Of a stretch of 64,000 bases of DNA, positions 11,701 to 21,300 are shown one piece after another. Numbering within the stretch: the stretch's first letter is position 1; each line of letters starts with the position of its first letter. Below the pieces are notes generated by a model. The model worked only from the letters and a program-made list of their open reading frames with translations. It was not told where the DNA came from and ran no database searches. Both the position numbers and the translations under genes were made by a program. Source of the stretch: Pictodentalium vernedei (Eukaryota; Mollusca; Scaphopoda; Dentaliida; Dentaliidae); the NCBI GenBank assembly GCA_031216915.1, contig CM062292.1:75188956-75252955 (forward strand), in the 5' to 3' direction.

Positions 11701-12217
11701 AGTCCCCCATTAGGACAATACTGAACCCTCTGCTCCCAAGCTCTGTGATATTCGATCTAAGAGTTGTATATATTGAATCATTCCACTCGGGCTTACTTCC
11801 CTCCACTGCTAAGTATACAACACCAACGGCAACACTCCTGCTTCCTAACTTGATTTTTGCCCAGACTATTTCGTTGGATACTGGAATCTGAGTCCTTGCT
11901 TCTGTGAGATCTGTAATCAATGAGGGCTGTAATTCCTCTTTAGCGTAGATGCCAACACCCCCACCCCGTTTCTGACCCTCAGTTCGCCCAGCTCCTATCC
12001 ACACGCAACCCTTCATCTGATCAACCCGCTCATCCCGTCGTATCCACGTCTCACTTAGACCCATTATATCGAAGTCTCCTTCGTCCATCATTGTTGATAT
12101 TTCGCTTACTTTCTTGTGCAGACCCTGGATGTTACAGTACCCAAACTTAATGAATCTTTGTTTTTTTGTCATCACTGGCACATTATTATAACCCTGGTAT
12201 GTCCCTGTATTGTGCAT
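8783..12217 (-). CDS. LINE ORF2: APE-type endonuclease and reverse transcriptase
   Basis: 1144 codons, open throughout. It nicks target DNA and reverse-transcribes the element RNA at the nick. The N-terminal apurinic-type endonuclease spans about residues 15-265: CNIQGLHKK near 30, GLSETW near 55, GDFNGH near 172 and GSDHNL near 258. The RT core follows, with NYRGISVSSNIGK near 550, NGFRKGR near 600, AYDRVW near 640, GLKQGCIFSPILF near 690 and the catalytic FFADDM near 732. Near residue 1054 a Cys/His knuckle (CQMCHSG...HFLLECP) is present, as in CR1/I-group LINEs. It starts 44 bases after ORF1 stops. The first Met is used because the endonuclease begins soon after it. No disabling change was seen. 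Confidence 0.93.
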   Translation of the reverse strand: MHNTGTYQGYNNVPVMTKKQRFIKFGYCNIQGLHKKVSEISTMMDEGDFDIMGLSETWIRRDERVDQMKGCVWIGAGRTEGQKRGGGVGIYAKEELQPSLITDLTEARTQIPVSNEIVWAKIKLGSRSVAVGVVYLAVEGSKPEWNDSIYTTLRSNITELGSRGFSIVLMGDFNGHIGDKEEGIQGGDRKINTNGRKMLDLSKELGLKILNRDAKCKGKWTWERNDKKTIIDYILTDISVWREVIDVEIDDEGKNDLGSDHNLITVKIMGKKTNRDRNTFKEVWGLKQGADWKQFREKLKPNLECIPRDANVQSISDGIVNSLTEAGKECIGRVRVPTRELGYRVNEGLKKAIKERKVKCAAYRRSRKLKGVDNNDTRLMKGEYELARKKVNEIKDNNRKERNCSLARTIKKRGGSSSNVFWNWVNKRGKSSVQSIKVDGESTEDKGRIASELVKHWEKINDRRWGSGSPPKRNTLVEENLSNRVCSEITAEEVRNVVSKLKNGKAGGTDEIPNEFLKNGGEALIEVLTNLFNLALRKQEVPREWRESKVSFIHKKGDKEVLDNYRGISVSSNIGKVFCKVIYGRLEEVVEEKGFLGEIQNGFRKGRRVTDHLFTLTQLIESTKAEKKKMFLAFLDVKKAYDRVWREGMWRKLEGIGLGGDFVGIMKALYTDVQSQLSLGSITTKRVPMDIGLKQGCIFSPILFALYVKDLGDELIQSAEGVNVGDIKIPGLFFADDMVLMSRTEQGLEKLLEIVGRYGNTWRLELNENKSKVIPVGRKVDMTKRWRVGEFSIPEGESKQITVGETGEYEYLGVSINITGRGVYRNYSAKLILKGKRILNQLKLLGKNSFNKVFVGKTLWERVGLPSITYGTDVIPLNQTVIKKLENTQNDAGRWITGSSNAAALEAVRGELGWMKIKDRVDLGKLCYFNYLRNLPDNRWCKLMLDTIWNSNIETGWSKHVRELMDNYSIEVTNIEVGMKEGKRFVKERVMEDCNRNWRAGVSVKRSLQGLQYKEKPAFEKYLDGTFGGSLLFKLRSRSLELRGKIGRDGEKGCQMCHSGVVETLEHFLLECPQYIPHRIKFTGRIMQKWGEETKDRWLKGDTRERVGMLIEEIEKEEVRDTIKQFISECWEERRGRGGGVQGE

Positions 12218-12261
12218 GTTTGTTGTTCTTCCTATGTTCCCAACATTTGTGCCACTCTGGG

Positions 12262-13506
12262 TTACCGGCTGTGGTCCCCTACCCCCCTTTTCTCCAAAAA
12301 AGGTCCAGCCACCTGTAAGATTTTTTGGCCCAACAGGTCTGTACCCATCCTACTTAAATGCAATCCGTCTCGCCCATACAACTCTCCTTGTCCCCAGAAT
12401 GAATCCCAGTGGTCAATGAAATGTACTCCCAAGTCTTTGCAGTGCTCTCCCAGCTCCTCGTTTAGTGCCATAATCCGCGAGTTCCTCTCATTCCCACCAC
12501 CCATAACGGGGAGCACCCCTGAAACGATCATCCGAGCATTCCTGCTAAGTAGCTTACTAATTAGGTCCTTGTATGTGTCCACCAAACGAACTGATTTCCT
12601 CTCCCTGATGTTATTGGACCCCACATGTAATACCACTACCGGATCAGGCCCCGACCCAGCTACAATACCGTCCACTCTATCCCTCAGGTCCTCCACTTTA
12701 GCCCCCGGAAAGCACAGAACTGTTCTATTTTTACTGTCCGGACCACAGACAACCTTGTCGATCCCCCGAACTATGCTACTTCCCGCAACCACCAACTTAC
12801 TTTTGGACCTCGCCCTATTTATCTCCTCTAGTCTCCTATTGTTTACAGCGTCCTCTTCCTCTCCAACAGCCCCACTCGGAATCAATATCGGTATCGGTAT
12901 CTTTGACCTAGGATTACTCCTATCCTTGTCCCTCCGTCTCTTTCCAGGCCCTGAGCTACCTGGACTACTCCCCTGGTCTTCCCCCGGATCCCTCCTCCTT
13001 TTTCCTGGCCTAGACCCCAAGCTACTATCTGTTGCAACTACCTCCATCTCCTCCTCTGTCTCTTCCGAATCGAGCACATCAAATCTGTTTCTGGTGCTGC
13101 ACTCCCCACTGCCTTTGGACTTTACACCCCTATCTACCTGCTTCTCTGGCCCCCCTTTCCTACCACTTTTGGTAGTCCACGCCAAACGCTTTACAGCATT
13201 GCTCCGGCCTGGGCCCCCCTCATCTGTCCTACGTACTTTTCTAGCAGCCCCCACCTCATCACCTACCTCATTCACATCAAAGGTTCTACCCCCATGTTTC
13301 CTCTTGGAACCACCGACAACCTTCCATCCTTCTCGGAAAGCCACTTTCACAGGCGTAACTCCAGACAGCCCCGCCCTACCCAGTTTTCCCTTCAGCTCAG
13401 CAATCTCCCCCTCAAACTTAACAATTGTCTCAAGTAGGCGGAGGATTTCCTGACAGTTTGCACATACCTCTCCATATCCCATCGAGCGACAGTCCCCATA
13501 CATCAT
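12262..13506 (-). CDS. LINE ORF1 with SGNH/GDSL esterase domain
   Basis: 414 codons. The N-terminus has a CANC pair (15-18) and a leucine-rich helix (about 20-45) that could be a coiled coil. A long basic/acidic low-complexity linker (60-230) is rich in GKRRRD motifs that look like nuclear-localisation signals. Residues 238-400 form an SGNH hydrolase: AGSSIVRG (catalytic Ser near 243), GSNNIR (296-301) and DGLHLS (Asp 380, His 383). ORF1 esterases are known from CR1/L2 LINEs and are thought to help RNP assembly or membrane contact; that role is inferred from the family. All catalytic blocks are intact. It is transcribed with ORF2 directly downstream. Confidence 0.9.
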   Translation of the reverse strand: MMYGDCRSMGYGEVCANCQEILRLLETIVKFEGEIAELKGKLGRAGLSGVTPVKVAFREGWKVVGGSKRKHGGRTFDVNEVGDEVGAARKVRRTDEGGPGRSNAVKRLAWTTKSGRKGGPEKQVDRGVKSKGSGECSTRNRFDVLDSEETEEEMEVVATDSSLGSRPGKRRRDPGEDQGSSPGSSGPGKRRRDKDRSNPRSKIPIPILIPSGAVGEEEDAVNNRRLEEINRARSKSKLVVAGSSIVRGIDKVVCGPDSKNRTVLCFPGAKVEDLRDRVDGIVAGSGPDPVVVLHVGSNNIRERKSVRLVDTYKDLISKLLSRNARMIVSGVLPVMGGGNERNSRIMALNEELGEHCKDLGVHFIDHWDSFWGQGELYGRDGLHLSRMGTDLLGQKILQVAGPFLEKRGVGDHSR

Positions 13507-14220
13507 ATTGATGGACCACCGGGTTAATCAGTATTTTTGATTTCTCAACAAAAATATTAGTAAGCCGCACTTTTGTGGCTTATGTAGTATTGGGTAACTC
13601 ACTCACTCAACATTATAGTAGTGCGCCGTTCAGGTTTATTACAGAGGCGTAGCCATGGCGTAGCCATGGGGTCCTTGGAGGGCCAATGCCCCTTAAAATA
13701 CGCACCCCCTCCCCCAACAAACATGATCCAATGCAAGTTTCGCATAATGTAAAGCCCACAAAATAGTGCTACACATGCTACAATTTTTTCGACCTTAGAG
13801 CACTAGATTTTGCAAAATGTTCTTGGGGGAGGCCTTGTCATAACTAGGACCCTCGGGTCATCATACTACCCTTCCACTTTCTGGGAGAAAACTGGAAGGA
13901 TGGGTAACGACAAGAGAGATTCCTAGTTAGGACTAGGGGAGGACAAACATCATTGTTTGCCGCCGCCTCCCCCCCCCCCCCCCCCCCCAACAAAAAAATA
14001 TTTGGCTCCCAATTATAGAATCCTGGCTACGCCACTGGTCTATTATGGGCCTCATAGAGACTACCCCATTCCCCCAACCAACTCCCACATCAATTCAATA
14101 TAGTCCAGTATTATTATCTATATACAAACACTTGACTTGTGACTTTTTTTGATTTCCGACCAAAAATATTAATAAGTCACGTCGTTGTAGCTAGTATTAT
14201 TGGTCGATTGACTCCCTACA
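13507..14220. other. Region upstream of the LINE with a diverged direct repeat
   Basis: A ~75-base segment near 13536 (TTGATTTCTCAACAAAAATATTAG) recurs diverged near 14146 (TTGATTTCCGACCAAAAATATTAA). A hAT-like MITE (13642-14037) lies between them. The repeats could be 5' UTR monomers of the LINE or an older duplication. Confidence 0.5.
13642..14037. mobile_element. hAT-like MITE (CAGTGGCGTAGCC ends)
   Basis: Ends are CAGAGGCGTAGCCATGG and, inverted, CAGTGGCGTAGCCAGGA. The 8-base target duplication is GTTTATTA/GTCTATTA (one mismatch; 13634-13641 and 14038-14045). The left terminus is partly duplicated (GGCGTAGCCATGG twice). It includes a long C run (about 13970-13988). 8-base duplications and CAG...CTG ends are typical of hAT elements. 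It has no coding capacity. Confidence 0.85.
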
Positions 14221-14229
14221 CATACATGT

Positions 14230-15420
14230 TACAAAAGTGCACCCTTGCTGCAGTAGTACATCCTTGTATGTTGCAGGCACCCGCAAACATCCCCGCCCCA
14301 CCACTACACCGTGTACCACTCCATCAGTGTCCAAAAACGTGCTACAACAGTCTTTTGTTCTTATGTAAATACATGTAAAAATATGTATGCTCTTTATAAA
14401 GATATATACATAATTTTGTTGTTGGTATTGTGCTAAGATATTTGTGCTTTAAATAGTGTGTGAAAAGAAAAAAAGTTGTTTATTTCCAATTTTACTACAA
14501 CTTGTACGGTTTTTTTTTCTAAATGATAAATTGATAAATTTCAGTGCAAGGTAACTATCGTTCTTGTTGTTACTGTATTAAGAGAATACGTAAAAGGGTT
14601 GCCTTTCTTACCTCGCATTTGCGGAGGAAATCATTCACTTTTGAGGCCAAATATATTTTTGAGCAAGTTCAGCACCCACACACACTCACATGATTCTAGG
14701 GAGCCAATTTTTAGGGCAGCCAAAGTTGTAAAGTTGCACTGTGAAAGTCGATTTTTTCGGGCGATGTTCATATTTTTGGGGGGCAACACAAACTTGCCCG
14801 AAAAAAAAATGAAACTGACCTAAAAAATCCTTTTTTCCGGCTATAAAATTGTTCTCAAATGCATTTTGCTCTACTATTGCAAACCAAGAATTCAAAAATT
14901 AAAATATGAAGAACGCCACCCGACCCCCTCCCACTCCCAGTCCTCACATCCCCTTCTTTAAGATTTGCGTGTGCTTTTGGAAGATAGTTGTTTGTAAATA
15001 TTTACTTATTTGTTGTGTTTAAGTTTTTGAATTTTAATAATAAAAACATTTCACATCAAATTTTAGTCTTTGCTTTTCATTTTGTACATTTCCAGTTCTG
15101 CAGATGACGCAACCGACAGCCAACTGTAAAGTTGTGGATTGCATTCAATTCCAAACATACAAGTATACCGAGATATGAATACGATGTGCAGGTGACGAAT
15201 GGTCGTCGACTATTGGTAATCACATTTCGTTTTCATATTCCAATGTGCTTGTGCGTTCGAGACGTCTGTAAATTAATTACTTCATTGATGGGACACAGCG
15301 AGGTGCGAAGCTTTTTAGTTATTACCCGTGCAGTCAAGTGTGAAAAAATAGGGGCGACAACTCGAAATTTAATGTCTGACTCAGGCAATAGAAATAGTTC
15401 AGTATGCATTGCACAATATG
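14230..15420. other. AT-rich noncoding stretch
   Basis: Nothing recognised beyond short A and T runs. The frames at 14599-14823 and 15132-15425 show no known motif. Confidence 0.5.
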
Positions 15421-15432
15421 AATAGATGAATG

Positions 15433-15902
15433 TACAACCGAAATGGTTAACCGGATAATCGGTTTGAAACCAGTTAGCTGCCTAACCGATTAGAGAAACC
15501 GTCAACCGGTTATCCGAAATATCGATAGTGATCATCATTCCACGTTTAAAATATTGTAAATCTGCCGCTTCTCCTTTGTGATAGATTACATATCGAAGCC
15601 GTTTTGTACATATTGAGAAATAATCGACATTTGCGTTCAAGACTTCGTTAATGATCGCCAGTTTCCGTGAGTAATGAGTAATCGCAGAAACTATTCCGTA
15701 GTGTGTATACAATCGAACGTTGTCGAGTACTCGGCAACGCTCGTTTGTATACACACTACGGAATAGCTTGAGAATACTGCTTTCCAATTCCAATAGTTTT
15801 AATCCCATATTCGGTGAAATAATGGCCATGGATTACCGTATATTATTCGGTTATAGCTCTTGGTTAGTCGGTTACGAACATGAACCAACCGTTTCAGCCC
15901 TA
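15433..15902. mobile_element. hAT-like MITE with internal palindrome
   Basis: Ends TACAACCGAAATGGTT and, inverted, TAGGGCTGAAACGGTT match mostly by transitions. GATGAATG follows as an 8-base target duplication (15425-15432, 15903-15910), extended on both sides by TA. The centre is a palindrome of CTATTCCGTAGTGTGTATAC and its complement about 15721. A related end (GGTTAACCGTTTCAGCTCTA) is seen near 34760-34779. Confidence 0.75.
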
Positions 15903-15910
15903 GATGAATG

Positions 15911-16445
15911 CTTCTATATACACTCTATCAATAAGCAGGTTATCTCCCCCTGATTACTTGACCTCTTCTTCGCTGTGAAGACCAATCTAAAGTACACCTA
16001 GTTTGATTTTTGCTTATTTTGTATATGCCTCTCTATGACTGTCGAAGGGATAGCGGCTGCTGATTGGTTCTGGTGTTATGATCATGTGATAAGCCTGCAG
16101 ACTCAATGACTAATCTGTAGATTTTTTTATCTATAGTGTGAACAGCCTTCATGATTTAGGCGTTTAAACAAAAATCAAAAGACAAAAGTCGATAGGCAAA
16201 AATCTGTAGTGTGAACTTAAGCTTCACGCTGTATTAGAGTTTTCTTAGTAATGTGATCGCAGTTTTGACAACGCGATTCAATAGCATCACAATTTTAACC
16301 AAAACACTAGAAAAAGCGATGTACAAAAGAACATTGACAATTTCACACAGAAGTTGTCAGATTTGATTTGATATTTTTCAAACATCACTGCGATAAATGT
16401 TCACATTGGGAACCTTGGATGTTGCAGACAAGACTACATCTTATC
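15911..16445. other. Noncoding stretch
   Basis: AT-rich, no recognised element or coding exon. Confidence 0.5.
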
Positions 16446-16449
16446 GGAA

Positions 16450-17560
16450 AGCAGTCCACTTGACAGTCATTCATAAATTGGCACTCCACCAGGGAAAATT
16501 GCCGTAGTGGCCAAGCCAACACTTCCACCCACCCACTCCCACCCCCCCCCACCCCCCAAAAAAAAAAAAATTCGATTTGTTGCGAGTTGATGGAGAGTGT
16601 CATACCCTGCAATACAGGTGCCGCAATTCAAAGTCCTCACATTTGGCGGATGCTCACATTTGGTGGATGGTCTCCATATGCCCATCGAAGCGAAGTTATT
16701 TAGTCTGCCAGGTTCTGCCTCGTTGCAATTTATGGGAGAGTGCCTGTGGGCGACTTCCCATATATTGCAGTGGGGCAAAGACTTGTGAAATTACCCAGTC
16801 TGTCAGGATCTGCCTCGTTGCGAATTCAAAGTCCTCACATTTGGCGGATGCTCACATTTGGTGGATGGTCTCCATATGCCCATCGAAGCGAAGTTATTCA
16901 GTCTGCCAGGTTCTGCCTCGTTGCAATTTATGGGAGAGTGCCTGCGGGCGACTTCCCATATATTGCAGTGGGGCAAAGACTTGTGAAATTACCCAGTCTG
17001 TCAGGATCTGCCTCGTTGCGAATTGTGAGGGAGTGCATGCGGGTGCTCTCCCATGGATTGATCAAATTTTGACAGGCTCTTAAATTTAATTATCCAATCT
17101 GTCAGGATCTGCCTCGTTGCAATTTATGGAAGAGTGCCTACGGGCACTTTTCCATGCGTTGCAACGTGGCATAAACGTGTGAACACATTTTGATAGTCCA
17201 TCTGACAGCCAGGCATAATTTGGCATGCTACCAGCGTCTTCATAGTGGCCAACATCACCCCCACCCAAATCAGATCTGTTATAAGTTATTGGAGAGTGTC
17301 GCGAGGTACTCCCTGGCGGTTCCAAACAAAGTGAATCTCCATTATGGAAGAGTGTTTATGGGCGCTTTCCCGCGGACTGCGGCAGGGCAGAAATCAGTGA
17401 ATAAATCCTGACAGTCCCCTTGACATAGCCATAATTTGGCACTCTACCTGGGATAATTATCTTAGTGGCCAACACTTCCCCTACCCCCCCCCCCCCCGAA
17501 TCTGATCTGTTGAGAGTTGTTGGAGAGTGTCTTCGGGTTCTCTGTCCATTTGGTTCCAAT
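16450..17560. repeat. Complex tandem array built on a short hairpin
   Basis: Two ~198-bp units (from 16625 and 16823) are almost identical, starting AATTCAAAGTCCTCACATTT. Across the array three diverged copies of TAGTGGCCAA..ACTTCC with C runs occur (16505, 17245, 17465). The hairpin TTGCAATTTATGGGAGAGTG with its complement recurs near 16720, 16920 and 17115. The hairpin is the same family as at 1853-2290 and 34067-34118. Confidence 0.8.
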
Positions 17561-17564
17561 CAAA

Positions 17565-18311
17565 GCGAATCCCTATTGAGCAAATATTATTCGCCTCTGG
17601 ATCAGTACGAAGCATGGCTCTAAAACAATAGGACTGCATTAGGACTTACTAACTTTTCTTTAACCGAACGAGGACCGGATGCACATCTTTGGGCTTTACT
17701 CTGAAATACAAGTTAGTACCGCAATTCATTGTACCTTAGTTTAAAATTAGGGTACCGCAACTAAAACTTCTCACACGCTGTGCATGGCCTCTAGAAGAAA
17801 TTCCCTACCACCCATTGCCAAAGTAATCGACCAAATGCTACAAACCCAATCGTGGGAGGTACAAAGAAACAAACTTCTCTTAACTGTTTGTTTCTTTGCC
17901 TATCACGGACCTCAGCCTGTGACCCTCACTGAATTGAGCCTGTTGAACTCATTCCAGTGAGTGCCATGGGCTGTGATCGGGGGAAAATTGACGATCTTGG
18001 AAAATGAAATGGTACCGTCCCCTGCAAACTGCACCAGTTCGGAAATAAGAGGTATTTCAGCTAATCAAAAAACAAACTATAAGCCGATATCACCACCCAA
18101 CCAACCAACCCTGAATATGTGTATAACATATCTAATCTTATTACAAACTGTATATACTTGTTATTCCATAACAGTTACTTCTGTTTTTCTTCTCATCCTC
18201 TTCAAATACTGCCACTCACTCTCACTGTTGCGCAACCAACCTGTATCAAACATACTAACTGCATTTCACGGCACCTCGACGGGCCTTTTTCCAACTGTTA
18301 TCCAGACTTGA
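17565..18311 (+). other. 5' region of the CR1-like LINE
   Basis: The region directly upstream of the EN-RT ORF. A frame from 17961 (116 codons, with a hydrophobic stretch in its second half) is in the same phase as the main ORF, separated from it only by a TGA and one codon. It may be 5' UTR, a degraded ORF1 or a readthrough extension. The element's 5' end could not be fixed. Confidence 0.45.
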
Positions 18312-18314
18312 ATC

Positions 18315-21300
18315 ATGGGTATTAGCATCGAGCAACACAGGACGGCAGTCGGTTTGCACAACAATCTCCTCGTGTACAGGCACCGTGTGACGATTAAACC
18401 AGGTAGACCTCAGCATCGCGTGACGATTCGTATCGTAAAAGTCCGTTTCTCGCTGGTTTTGTGCGTTATTCTGGGCATCATTCTTCTGTCTGGCGACATC
18501 GAAGTTAATCCAGGGCCATCCCAAACTGGGACAGCAGACGTAAGTAGTATTTCTATACTTAATTATAACATCAGAAGCATCAGGAATAAGCTTGATCATA
18601 TTATAGACGACATTGATGATTTCGACATTATCTGTTTTACCGAAACGCACCTCGATCCCAGTTTCAATTCTAACAACGTTTTGATCCCCAATTACCCCCC
18701 ACCAGTTAGAAAGGATAGGAACCAACATGGTGGCGGTGTCGCGGTTTATTTTTCAAAAGAAATATATGCCAAACGTTTACCCGAGCTAGAATTTGACCAG
18801 TCGGTCTTATGGTTTGAGATTACCTCAAATCGCAAGTTTCTGCTCTGCCTGGCATACCGATCGGTTCAGTTCTCTACCAATGACTACTGGGAGAAGCTCG
18901 AAAGAGCCATTGAAGAGTCAATCAGCATAAATCCGTCCTTGATAATTACCGGAGATTTTAATAGCGACCTTTTTAACCCTTCCAGTCGATTAAACGAAAT
19001 TATAAACTTTTACAACCTACAAAACGTCACTGAACAGCCGACTCGTGTAACGCCAACCTCAAGTACTTTATTAGACCCAATAATAGTTAGTGATAATGTT
19101 GTGATTCTGAACTCAGAAGTTCACGATCTTGGTGTTTCCGACCACAAAGCTGTATCAGCAGTCATAGAGACTGGAATTGCACAGTCCGAAACGAAAATTC
19201 GACAGATCTGGAATTATAACAGGGCAGATTTCCCCAAAATGAATAATTTGATTTCTGAAACAGACTGGTCCTTCATCTCAGACACGACTTCCCCTGATAT
19301 ATCATACCATAAATTTGCATCCAAATTTTTAAATATTGCTAGAGAATGTATTCCATCTTATAACATAGTTATCCGTCCCCATGATAAGCCCTGGTTTGAC
19401 TCGGCTCTTCGCCGGGAAATTCGCCATAGAGACCGTTTACGGAAACGAATTCTGAAAAATCCAAACCCACGAATAATTGACAAATACAAACACGCCCGAA
19501 ACAAAGTAAATAACATGAAAAAGAAGGCTAAATCCACCTATTTTTCAAAATTAGATACTTCACTTTCAGTAAGTAGAAACCCTAAAGATTTCTGGCACAC
19601 TGTTAAACAGTTACTGAATAATTTTGAAAGCAAGCCTTCTGTCCCTTTTCTTAACCATAAAGACAATGCGGGTAGTCCAGTTATGTTAACAGATGACAAA
19701 GAAAAAGCTGACTTGCTCAACAAAACATTTTTGTCAAATAGTAAGATAAATGACGACGGGCATAGTTTACCTGCTTTCAGAAGCAAGTGTTCTGAGAGTC
19801 TCTCTGAGATAGACGTCTCTGAAGATGAAGTGACTCGAATCCTAGGCAAACTAGATACCAAAAAAGCAACTGGACATGATGGCATAAGTAATCGCATGCT
19901 TAAAGAAACCAAAGATACAATATGCAAGCCTTTGGTTCAGTTATTTAGGCTTTCCTTTTCTTCATGTGTCTACCCATTGGAATGGAAGCTGGCAACTGTC
20001 GTACCCATATTTAAAAAAGGAGACACACACGACCCCAGTAATTATAGACCTATTTCTCTACTAAGCTGTGTCAGTAAAGTTATGGAGAGGATTGTTTTTA
20101 ACCATATGTACGAATACTGTTGTGTCAACAATTTACTTTTTAAATACCAGTCTGGCTTTCTACCCCAAAATAGCACCGTCTATCAGCTCATCGAAATATA
20201 TCATAATCTCTGCTTAGCCTTTGATAGGAACCAGTTTTCACTTGGGGTATTCTGCGACATATCAAAAGCGTTCGATAGGGTTTGGCACAAAGGGTTAATT
20301 TATAAACTGAGACAAAACGGTATATCTGGCCCACTCCTTGAGTGGACCAAAAGCTATTTATCTGATCGTAGACAAAGGGTAACTGTTAACTCAACTCCCT
20401 CTGAGTATTTACCTGTTGATTACGGTGTTCCCCAAGGATCCGTCTTAGGTCCCTTCTTCTTTCTTATATACATAAATGACATTTCTGAAAATTTAAATGC
20501 ACCGGATGCTTGTAGACTATTTGCAGATGATACAAGTATAACAGAAACTGGATTTGAACTGGACGATATTGTTTCAAAGTGTAATGAAAACCTTGCGGCC
20601 GTTTCCGAATGGGCAAAAGCATGGCTTGTTACATTTAACCCTTCAAAAACTGAAACTGTTTTATTCACCAAAAAACGTGTTAATGTAAGCAGTATGGTAA
20701 TGTTTGGTGACACGCCACTCGAAATGGAAAAGTCTCACATCCACCTCGGCCTATCTTTACAGGGGGACTTAAACTGGAATGTCCAAATTAATAGATTATG
20801 CCAAAAGGCTAATTCCAGACTGTCCCAGTTACGAAAATTAAAGTATATCCTAGGTCGAAAAAGCCTGGAAACGCTGTACAAATCATTCATACTTCCTATC
20901 TTAGAATACGCCGATGTGGTGTGGGCCGGTGCGCCCGACTACCAACTTACCAAATTGGATAGAATCCACGCGGATGCAGCGAGAATAATATCCGGTCTAA
21001 CGAGATCAACCCCGGTATCTGCTCTATTTGCGGAACTTGGTTGGGAAACCCTTGCGCAGAGACGTCATCTCCACAAAATGAAAACATTTTTTAAAATCGT
21101 AAATAATCAGGCCCCCACATATCTCTCTGACTTATTGCCACGGACCTTCGAGGATATTTCCACGTATAGCACCCGGCTGCACACTAATTTTCAATTACCA
21201 CTTACGCACACGGCAACATTTAAGCGCTCATTTATCCCCTCATGTATCTCGGAATGGAATGCATTACCCCAAGAAATAAGACAATCGAGTTCACTGAATA

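Larger units (their letters stand above)
8718..13506 (-). mobile_element. Two-ORF non-LTR retrotransposon (LINE), nearly complete
   Basis: Read right to left: esterase-type ORF1, a 44-base gap, EN-RT ORF2, a ~60-base 3' UTR, and a short (TTA)n tail at 8718-8736. Both frames are open throughout, suggesting recent insertion. The 5' end is not fixed; the 5' UTR may extend beyond 13506. No target duplication was found. An SGNH-esterase ORF1 is known from CR1/L2-type LINEs, but I could not settle the clade from the RT alone. Confidence 0.92.

Noticed and set aside
12116-13453. 445-codon plus-strand ORF
   Set aside because: It is the antisense shadow of the LINE ORF1; low-complexity Ser/Pro/Leu content with no motif.
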